Below, piece after piece: positions 15,722-21,374 of a stretch of DNA of 29,879 nt. Source of the stretch: CAZBBC01 sp964489835 (GTDB taxonomy: Bacteria > Calditrichota > Calditrichia > JAJRVZ01); NCBI GenBank assembly GCA_964489835.1, contig CAZBBC010000043.1, positions 1-29,879 on the forward strand, written 5' to 3'. The position numbers and the translations under genes are program-made. Every line of letters starts with the position of its first letter. Position 1 is the first letter of the stretch. The notes under the pieces are model-generated. The model was given only the letters and a program-made list of their open reading frames with translations, was not told the origin of the DNA and did not search any database.

Positions 15722-15738
15722 ATCGAATAAAATATCCA

Positions 15739-16323
15739 TCATAATTGATTTTGCACATGTTGGACAACATTATTGATAATTGCTTTCAGGGTGTTAAATA
15801 CACCTTCACCGCGGACAGCAATAGCTTCATAATTTGGAACGTTAAAAAAATTCAATTTTTTTTCCAAATTTTCAACTGATTCAACCCCGGGTAAATCACG
15901 TTTGTTGTATTGGATTACCCACGGAAATTTTTCCAGTGAATGACCGTCCTGTTTTAAATTGTTTTCCAGGTCCAGCAGAGTCTCAATATTAGCTTCCATA
16001 CGATGAGGTTGGGAATCAGCCACAAACACCAGACCATCGACACCGTTGAGAATTACTTTTCTACTTGAGGCATAATAAACCTGACCAGGAACGGTATAAA
16101 GATTGAATTTCGGTTTTTTGCCTTTTATTCTGCCGACTTCAATTTGCATAAAATCAAAAAATATTGTCCTGTCTTCCTTTGTTTTTAGTGAGACCAATTC
16201 ACCGGCAAGGGAAGGATCCAATTTTGAATGAATATACTCAAGATTGGTTGTCTTGCCACTCATACCCGGTCCATAAAACACGATTTTTAAGTTGATTTCT
16301 TGTAGCGCCCAGTTAATAAACAT
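15739..16323 (-). CDS. mglA: MglA-family small Ras-like GTPase
   Basis: A 194-residue bacterial small GTPase close to MglA. The P-loop GPGMSGKTT is at 18-26 and the switch I segment DRTIFFDF at 51-58. Switch II has the MglA-type TVPGQ (77-81) instead of the Ras DTAGQ. The guanine-specificity motif NKRD is at 140-143. FVADSQPHRMEAN is also typical of the family. MglA proteins act as nucleotide-dependent polarity switches whose hydrolysis is stimulated by roadblock partners such as MglB. It lies 40 bp after a roadblock gene with a GAGGGG Shine-Dalgarno and is the last gene before the terminator at 15688-15721. No motility genes are in view, so its output is unknown. Confidence 0.93.
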   Translation of the reverse strand: MFINWALQEINLKIVFYGPGMSGKTTNLEYIHSKLDPSLAGELVSLKTKEDRTIFFDFMQIEVGRIKGKKPKFNLYTVPGQVYYASSRKVILNGVDGLVFVADSQPHRMEANIETLLDLENNLKQDGHSLEKFPWVIQYNKRDLPGVESVENLEKKLNFFNVPNYEAIAVRGEGVFNTLKAIINNVVQHVQNQL

Positions 16324-16363
16324 CAGATCCCCTCAACAAATTCACTTTATTTTATCCAATTTA

Positions 16364-16876
16364 TTATTTAAATGTTTCATCCAGAGCATCACCCAGCAGG
16401 GAACTAAAATCAGAATCAATGATATCTTTTTGTGACTCGCCTTCAACGGGCTCCTGTTCCAGAATTTCCTGCAGATTTTGTATTGCCTTTTTTGTATAAA
16501 TTCGAATTAAGCCCAGAGTAACATTAACATCAAAGACAACAACGAGGAAAAAATAGTCTCCGACATTTGAGAGATAAACATTTCGTTTTTCTCCTTCATG
16601 GAAGAGCAGTTTAAACTTTGCTTGCTCTCCGATCAGTTTAGCCATTTCTGCTGTAGCGGCAAAATCACTGGCGGCAAGTGCTGAAAGGACAGTTGTGTTC
16701 ATGTTCTCCGTATTTCCCCGTTGACTGATCAACTGCCCGCTCATATCGGCGAATAAGATAGCAGACGCTTTTGTTTTAGTTGCCAATTCAGCTAAAACTT
16801 TTGTAATCCCTTCATATTGGTTACCATTCAGTATAATCTGCCGGCTGCCATCTTTGAGTTTTTTAGTCTGTACCAT
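16364..16876 (-). CDS. Roadblock/LC7 protein (MglB-like GTPase partner)
   Basis: A 170-residue protein. Residues about 18-130 form a roadblock/LC7 domain (YEGITKVLAELATKTKASAI, ADMSGQLI, then FFLVVVFDVNVTLGLIRIY). An acidic C-terminal tail of about 40 residues ends FSSLLGDALDETFK and looks like an exposed binding segment. Placement directly before the MglA-like gene makes it the likely GAP or scaffold of that GTPase, as MglB is for MglA. The tail is longer than in a minimal MglB. It could instead tether the GTPase to another cluster protein. Confidence 0.85.
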   Translation of the reverse strand: MVQTKKLKDGSRQIILNGNQYEGITKVLAELATKTKASAILFADMSGQLISQRGNTENMNTTVLSALAASDFAATAEMAKLIGEQAKFKLLFHEGEKRNVYLSNVGDYFFLVVVFDVNVTLGLIRIYTKKAIQNLQEILEQEPVEGESQKDIIDSDFSSLLGDALDETFK

Positions 16877-16898
16877 GATACTGCATCCCCATAATTAT

Positions 16899-17648
16899 TT
16901 ATAATCGAATTGTTTTACCCTTATTTAATCTCGCTAGCGCAATATTCAAACTTTCTCTTAATCTTTCAACAGCTTCAGCCATATAATTTATCTCATCATT
17001 CGTTTTGATGGTTATTTTATCTTCCAATTTTCCGGTGCTAATCTCATTCGCCCGCATCGCAAGTTTTAAGATAGGATTAATTATTCTGTTTGCGAGAAAA
17101 TATACGATAATTATTCCTAACAAAGTAACAATTAATACACTTAAATATATATAATTATTTGTTTCCCGTACTTTTTCTTCAATATAACTCCTTCGCATAC
17201 CAACACGGATATACCCCAGACTTCCTTCTTCAACGGGAACAACGATATCATAACATTCTTCTTCCAGATTATTAATAGTAATTAACTCCGGGGAATATTC
17301 CATTATGTCTTCCCGGAGTTCTCGTTGCATTAATTCTGGTGGAACATTACCATTAAATGTTTCACTAATGATAGTTCCATCGTTTCCATGTATTATTATA
17401 TACTTCGTGGTTTCAAATGAAAGCAGACTTGTAATGATCTTCGTAAGTCCAATTTCATCCTCTTCCAAAATTAATTCACCCGTATAGTTAGACAGATTGA
17501 TCGCAATTGTATTGCCACGCTCGATCAACTCATTCTCAAGAGCATCTGTAACTGTTTGGTTTATAATAAAAATAATTATTACGCCCAGAAATACATTACT
17601 TAAAACAAGTATCCCGCTGATTTTCCACCGTAGGCTAAGAAATTTCAT
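16899..17648 (-). CDS. HAMP-domain membrane sensor without output domain
   Basis: A 249-residue inner-membrane receptor-like protein. The first transmembrane helix (about 11-30) and second (about 166-186) enclose an extracytoplasmic sensor region of about 135 residues, which looks like a single-Cache/PAS-type fold. A HAMP domain follows (about 187-240; P192, then NDEINYMAEAVERLRESL). The protein stops about nine residues after HAMP, with no kinase, methyl-accepting or cyclase domain. The start overlaps the preceding winged-helix gene by 14 bp. It probably passes a periplasmic signal to a separately encoded partner, perhaps the roadblock/GTPase pair encoded next. The start codon ATG at 17648 is the only one before the first helix. 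Confidence 0.8.
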   Translation of the reverse strand: MKFLSLRWKISGILVLSNVFLGVIIIFIINQTVTDALENELIERGNTIAINLSNYTGELILEEDEIGLTKIITSLLSFETTKYIIIHGNDGTIISETFNGNVPPELMQRELREDIMEYSPELITINNLEEECYDIVVPVEEGSLGYIRVGMRRSYIEEKVRETNNYIYLSVLIVTLLGIIIVYFLANRIINPILKLAMRANEISTGKLEDKITIKTNDEINYMAEAVERLRESLNIALARLNKGKTIRL

Positions 17649-18138
17649 AACTCTTGATTAGTTTAAGCATATCTTTCTGAAATTGAACTCTTTTTATCTC
17701 GTCTAAAATTTCCCGGCTTATGGATTCAGTCAGTGACGGTATTTTTTCTACAACAAACTTTTCCCTGGTTTCATTTAATTCCCAGAGAACATCATTTATA
17801 ATATATACGGCTACTGGACCTATAATCTTAACTAAAATGTTTTCTAAATTTTGAAAAAATTCTTCGCCGGCTAATTGTTCTTGAACATCATCTTGAACAA
17901 CTATCTCAATTAAATTTTTTTTATAGAGTTCATGTAATATTGCTAAACTTTCTTCTTCACCAATAGACAGTTCATCAATGATATTTTGCAGGTTTTTTTT
18001 CCCATCCACCTGCATAATAACTTTCCACTCTGTTAATGTAAGATTTGATGCTGTCGGGGGGTTATCAGGATTAATTTTGACTAGAACTTTATAATTCGGA
18101 AACACCCGCCGAATATTCTCCTTCTCTTCAGTTGTCAT
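17635..18138 (-). CDS. Winged-helix-like protein of the roadblock/GTPase cluster
   Basis: A 167-residue soluble protein with no transmembrane segment. Residues about 34-82 (LTLTEWKVIMQVDGKKNLQN, then a DELSIGEEESLAILHELYKK segment) have the pattern of the winged-helix unit often attached to DUF4388/PATAN and roadblock systems. Residues about 95-165 form a second helical domain (IGPVAVYIINDVLWEL, then EIKRVQFQKDML) that I do not recognise firmly. In Streptomyces conservons a winged-helix DUF742 protein holds the equivalent place between a roadblock protein and a GTPase, so an adaptor role is plausible. DNA binding is not indicated by a basic recognition helix. Confidence 0.7.
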   Translation of the reverse strand: MTTEEKENIRRVFPNYKVLVKINPDNPPTASNLTLTEWKVIMQVDGKKNLQNIIDELSIGEEESLAILHELYKKNLIEIVVQDDVQEQLAGEEFFQNLENILVKIIGPVAVYIINDVLWELNETREKFVVEKIPSLTESISREILDEIKRVQFQKDMLKLIKSYEIS

Positions 18139-18196
18139 TCATTCAGTACTTATAAAAAATAAAACAAAGTTCTAAAAATATAATTGTTTATCCCCT

Positions 18197-18634
18197 TTAT
18201 TGCAATTTTGAAATTAAATTTATTTCTATTTGGTCAAGATCCGCTTTTTTTAGTACAGATCCCTTCTCTGATGAGAATTTTTTTATTTGCTTTACTGATT
18301 TTTTATCTTCAAGTAAATGAGCCACCACGACATTAATGGTTATACGAAGCAAAGATAAAGCTTTTATTGATCCACAAAATATTATAAGCACAATGGTGCC
18401 TGCGCTCATAGCCAATAGTTGGTAATCAGACCAAATAAGTTCGATTTCTTTTACCTCTTGCTCAACAATATTGAAAGAAGATATTATCCGCAGGACATGT
18501 GTGGAAATATGGGACAATGTTGCTTTATCAAGTTCTATGCCGATCTTTTCTATAATCTGACCACCCTCAGAAACGAGAACAACGCCTTCCACACCGGCAA
18601 TATCTGTTATTTCTCGCAACCAGCGGTTCATCAT
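18197..18634 (-). CDS. Roadblock/LC7-domain protein
   Basis: A 145-residue protein, mostly one roadblock/LC7 domain (WLREITDIAGVEGVVLVSEG, then GGQIIEKIG and later YQLLAMSAGTIVLIIFC). A charged C-terminal extension of about 35 residues follows (about 108-145). It begins ATGATG after an AGAGG Shine-Dalgarno. It is the second of three roadblock-bearing proteins in this cluster and is clearly diverged from the one at 16364-16876, so it is not a recent duplicate. It may regulate or scaffold the MglA-like GTPase. It lies 58 bp before the winged-helix gene and 267 bp after the DUF4388 gene, across a repeat-filled spacer. Confidence 0.75.
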   Translation of the reverse strand: MMNRWLREITDIAGVEGVVLVSEGGQIIEKIGIELDKATLSHISTHVLRIISSFNIVEQEVKEIELIWSDYQLLAMSAGTIVLIIFCGSIKALSLLRITINVVVAHLLEDKKSVKQIKKFSSEKGSVLKKADLDQIEINLISKLQ

Positions 18635-18718
18635 TTGACCTCTTTCTCAATCACTATTCGGTTATATTCAATAAAATGTGTAGACACCAGCACCTGTATA
18701 AAAAATCTCCAAACAGGA

Positions 18719-18755
18719 CATATTCATAACACAGCCCAATGCTGCAAACAGATTT
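18719..18755. repeat. GCAGC-hairpin repeat, copy e
   Basis: TATTCATAACACAGC, loop CCAAT, GCTGCAAACAGATTT. The stem is reduced to CAGC/GCTG (18732-18735 with 18741-18744). It is in the same orientation as copies a and b. Confidence 0.5.
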
Positions 18756-18767
18756 CATTTTCTACTG

Positions 18768-18838
18768 TGTCATCCTGATAAGGATCTTCCTTCTTGTCGG
18801 ATTTAACCTCGGCGTTGGAAAATTCCTACTGAATGACA
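18768..18838. repeat. MITE-like inverted repeat with TGTCAT ends
   Basis: The left arm TGTCATCCTGATAAGGATC and the right arm read on the other strand, TGTCATTCAGTAGGAATTT, match imperfectly over about 23 bases around a 25-bp centre. There is no ORF. It resembles the TGTCATTCTGA-type intergenic repeats found in many bacteria. Confidence 0.5.
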
Positions 18839-18901
18839 ATAAAATTTTACTAATTAAAAAAGTTTTTGCTGAAAAAGTATAAATTCAAGTTAATGATTAT
18901 A

Positions 18902-19540
18902 TCAGTTTAATACCCGTTCAATGAATGGCAATACAGTTTCTAACTGGTATTTTGCCTCAACTTCAATAAAAATGATATTTTGATTATATGCCGTCAGGAT
19001 GATCCGGTGAGATTTTACAACCATGCTTATGTACTTGGGTTCTTCTTTTTTTAATAATTGACTGATTTTCCCAACCTCAAAGTAGGAAAGTGCTTGTAAT
19101 GCTATTTCTTTTTCAGGATGGAAATCACTGCGGACGACCTTTCCTTCTCGATTGATAATTCCTGCCTTTTTAACTCCTTTTACATTCATTAACATTTCTA
19201 ACAAACGAATATCTTTCCCTTCACTAGACGATTGTCTGGTATCTAATTGGTGTAATCCCTCCAAAAGCAGATTATTCCAGTGGGTAGTAATTGTGATCAA
19301 AGGAGGACGGACACCATTCTCAACCTTAAAATTCCCTTCAGATAAAACCAACAGTCGGTATAGTGCTTTCTCTCCTATATCCGGATCATATTCTGCATGA
19401 ACGATCTGACCATCATGGAAATAAACAATTCCATATTTACCGGCATGTTCAATCGTTAATTTGGCCGTATTCCGCTCCATGCAGTTTAATTGAATCAGAT
19501 TTGGTAGTTTTAAATCCCTAAGATTTCCTACTAAAGCCAT
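18902..19540 (-). CDS. DUF4388 (PATAN) - roadblock fusion protein
   Basis: A 212-residue soluble protein with two parts. Residues about 1-98 match DUF4388/PATAN: MALVGNLRDLKLPNLIQL, then KYGIVYFHDGQIVHAEYDP, and GEKALYRLLVLSEGNFKVE. Residues about 110-212 look like a roadblock/LC7 domain (IRLLEMLMNVKGVKKAGIIN, REGKVVRS, then HRIILTAYNQNIIFIEVE). DUF4388 is known from PatA-like response regulators and from proteins near MglA GTPases. Here the gene begins 2 bp after a stand-alone receiver, so receiver and PATAN domains, fused in PatA, are split into adjacent genes. It is the likely junction between the phosphorelay and the GTPase branch. The roadblock call rests on pattern and context. Confidence 0.8.
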   Translation of the reverse strand: MALVGNLRDLKLPNLIQLNCMERNTAKLTIEHAGKYGIVYFHDGQIVHAEYDPDIGEKALYRLLVLSEGNFKVENGVRPPLITITTHWNNLLLEGLHQLDTRQSSSEGKDIRLLEMLMNVKGVKKAGIINREGKVVRSDFHPEKEIALQALSYFEVGKISQLLKKEEPKYISMVVKSHRIILTAYNQNIIFIEVEAKYQLETVLPFIERVLN

Positions 19541-19542
19541 GA

Positions 19543-19914
19543 TTACTGAAGCAGCTCCATTACCAGTTGTTTTATTTCTTTTATTTCGAACGGCTTTTCA
19601 ATATAAAAATGAGCACCCTTCTCAAGTGCTTCCTCTTTTTTCTCCAGAGATCCATAAGCCGTCATTACGATGACCTCTGTCCGGGGATATTTCTTTTTTA
19701 TCTGTGAGAGAAGTTCCAGACCATCCATACCCGGCATTTTAATGTCAGTAATAACAAGATCAAATTCGGTATCGGCCAGTCTCTCTGCCGCCTCCTCACC
19801 GGATGCGGCGGTGACTACCTCATAATTATTTTGAGAAAGAATGAAACTCTGATAAAGACTGTAAGTCAATGTTTCCTCATCATCAACAATTAGCATCTTT
19901 TTAATACCGTTCAT
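19543..19914 (-). CDS. Stand-alone response-regulator receiver
   Basis: A 123-residue single receiver domain. The acidic pocket is D11-D12, the phospho-acceptor D57 (in LVITDIKMPGMDG), the switch Thr T85 (VMTAYG) and the conserved Lys K107 (IEKPF). There is no output domain, so it signals by protein contact like CheY or Spo0F. It lies 173 bp downstream of a histidine-kinase gene, its presumed phosphodonor, and 2 bp before the DUF4388-roadblock gene, its probable target. A 9-bp hairpin (20005-20030) in the preceding spacer might affect transcript balance. Confidence 0.9.
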   Translation of the reverse strand: MNGIKKMLIVDDEETLTYSLYQSFILSQNNYEVVTAASGEEAAERLADTEFDLVITDIKMPGMDGLELLSQIKKKYPRTEVIVMTAYGSLEKKEEALEKGAHFYIEKPFEIKEIKQLVMELLQ

Positions 19915-20004
19915 TAAACAAAACCCACTGGTTAATATTAAAGTTTTTAGTTTCTTTAATTAATTATTTGAGAGTCCCTCTCTCACTATTGAGTCGGAAT
20001 TGGT

Positions 20005-20030
20005 AACTGGGAATTATTTAGTTCCCAGTT
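20005..20030. promoter_or_regulatory. Hairpin between kinase and receiver genes
   Basis: AACTGGGAA (20005-20013) pairs perfectly with TTCCCAGTT (20022-20030) around an 8-nt loop. No T-tract follows it on the minus strand, so it is not a standard terminator. It could be an operator, an RNA processing or stability site, or an old repeat. Confidence 0.35.
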
Positions 20031-20087
20031 ATATTTTAATATTTAAAAGTTTCAAATATTTTTTTTCGAAATTTTATTTTTATTTTA

Positions 20088-21308
20088 TTATCTTGTTGGT
20101 AAATGGATACTAAAATGTGTACCTTTTTCCACTTCGCTTTCGACGGTAATTTTTCCCCCATTCTCCTCAATCAACCGGGAAGAAATAGATAATCCCAAAC
20201 CAACACCATCACTTTTCGTAGTAAAAAACGGATTAAATATTTTCTCCAGGTTTTCATTTTCAATGCCACACCCTGTATCAATCAGATCCAAAACAACCAT
20301 TTTCTCACCCGTACTTGCAGTATTGAATTCCGAATGGACGGTTGTTTTAAGATTTACGGTTATGGAGCCTCCTTTTTTCATCGCTTCTAAGGAGTTCAGT
20401 AATAAATTAATCAATACCTGCTCCATTTGATTCTCATCGATATAGACATCGGGGATATCGGATTCATAATTTTTAATAAATTTGATTTCTTTTTTTCTCA
20501 TTTTCGATGAAAGAAGAAGATAAATCCCCTCGATAAGAGCATCAAGAGAGACAAAATCCTGTTTTGGTTTTCCAGGTTTGGCGAAATTAAAGAATTTCTT
20601 AAGTAATTCATTAGACCGGTCTATTTCCTTTACGATACGAGTGACCAGCTCCGACCGATGATCTCCGGGACTAAAGCTTTCTTCAAGAACCTGCGCAGAA
20701 GCTTTGATCCCGGCAAGAGGATTTCTAATTTCATGAGCGATACCCGCGGAAACTTCTCCCAATGTCGACAAACGGTCAATTCGCTCCATCTGGACACGGA
20801 AATGATGAAGATTAGTAAGATCGCGGAAACTAATAATAACACCTTCATAAGAGGGCTCTGTTGCTTGTAATAACGTGGTTGTAAATCCGATGGGAATAGG
20901 ATTCTGTTTCCGACCCATCAAACTCGTTTCTCTGCTTTCGAACATTCTTTTTTTACCTAACAACTCAGATAAAACACTCTCCGCTTCCAATTCATCTACA
21001 AATAGATCGCGGATGTATTTTCCGACTAATTCCTTATATTCATAGTCTAAAAGTTTTAAAGCAGCTGTATTAATAAATGTAATTACGCCACTAAAATCTA
21101 TCGTTATCAAACCATTAGAAATGCTCTGTATGATTCCTTTATGAAACTGATAAACTTTTTCCAATGCTTTTGTGCGATTTGCAAGAACCTCATATCTTTT
21201 TTCGATCGATTTAGCATTTTCTTCTCTGGAGGACAGATCAGATTTCTGATTGTATGATTTGTTAATAATGGAAAGTGTTTCTTTTTTAGAATCGAAATGT
21301 TTACTCAT
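20088..21308 (-). CDS. Soluble PAS sensor histidine kinase (NtrB-like)
   Basis: A 406-residue histidine kinase without membrane segments. A charged, probably coiled-coil N-terminus (about 28-60) leads to a PAS domain (about 55-165; NGLITIDFSGVITFIN). The dimerisation domain carries the phospho-acceptor H192 in IAHEIRNPLAG. The ATPase domain has the N box (QVLINLLLNSLEAM), G1 (DTGCGI), F box (FNPFFTTKSDG) and G2 (GVGLGLS). The architecture is that of NtrB-type cytosolic kinases, so the signal is internal or comes through another protein, perhaps the HAMP sensor in the same cluster. It lies 66 bp after priA. The likely partner is the receiver at 19543-19914. Confidence 0.92.
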   Translation of the reverse strand: MSKHFDSKKETLSIINKSYNQKSDLSSREENAKSIEKRYEVLANRTKALEKVYQFHKGIIQSISNGLITIDFSGVITFINTAALKLLDYEYKELVGKYIRDLFVDELEAESVLSELLGKKRMFESRETSLMGRKQNPIPIGFTTTLLQATEPSYEGVIISFRDLTNLHHFRVQMERIDRLSTLGEVSAGIAHEIRNPLAGIKASAQVLEESFSPGDHRSELVTRIVKEIDRSNELLKKFFNFAKPGKPKQDFVSLDALIEGIYLLLSSKMRKKEIKFIKNYESDIPDVYIDENQMEQVLINLLLNSLEAMKKGGSITVNLKTTVHSEFNTASTGEKMVVLDLIDTGCGIENENLEKIFNPFFTTKSDGVGLGLSISSRLIEENGGKITVESEVEKGTHFSIHLPTR

Positions 21309-21335
21309 ATTTATCGATGGGTTAGTTGTAAGCTA

Positions 21336-21364
21336 ATTTAAGCAAATGCGTGATTTTTTTGCAA
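21336..21364 (-). promoter_or_regulatory. Possible promoter before the histidine kinase
   Basis: Minus-strand TTGCAA (21359-21364) and TTAAAT (21336-21341) are separated by 17 bp in the 66-bp gap between priA and the kinase. Each hexamer is two bases off consensus in AT-rich DNA, so this is only suggestive. Confidence 0.25.
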
Positions 21365-21374
21365 GTTTTTCTAT

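Larger units (their letters stand above)
15102..15738. other. Long repeat-filled intergenic region
   Basis: These 637 bases hold no credible gene. From low to high coordinate they contain the composite repeat (15148-15293), an AT-rich stretch, ATCCGTG-type wording (about 15368-15390), a GC-rich patch of short tandem repeats (15401-15539), a T-rich run, a GCAGC-hairpin repeat (15581-15620) and the terminator of the GTPase operon. A 68-codon open frame at 15391-15597 is made of the repeats and is not counted as a gene. Confidence 0.75.
18635..18901. other. Spacer interrupting the signalling cluster, with repeats
   Basis: No gene is visible. The spacer contains a GCAGC-hairpin copy (18719-18755) and a 71-bp inverted repeat beginning and ending with TGTCAT/ATGACA (18768-18838). 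These may have inserted between genes that were once contiguous. Confidence 0.55.

Noticed and set aside
16364..18634. The two free roadblock genes as a tandem duplication
   Set aside because: Their sequences share little beyond the fold pattern and differ in their C-terminal extensions.
20005..20030. Terminator between the kinase and receiver genes
   Set aside because: The stem is perfect, but no T-tract follows on the minus strand, so I list it only as an undefined hairpin.
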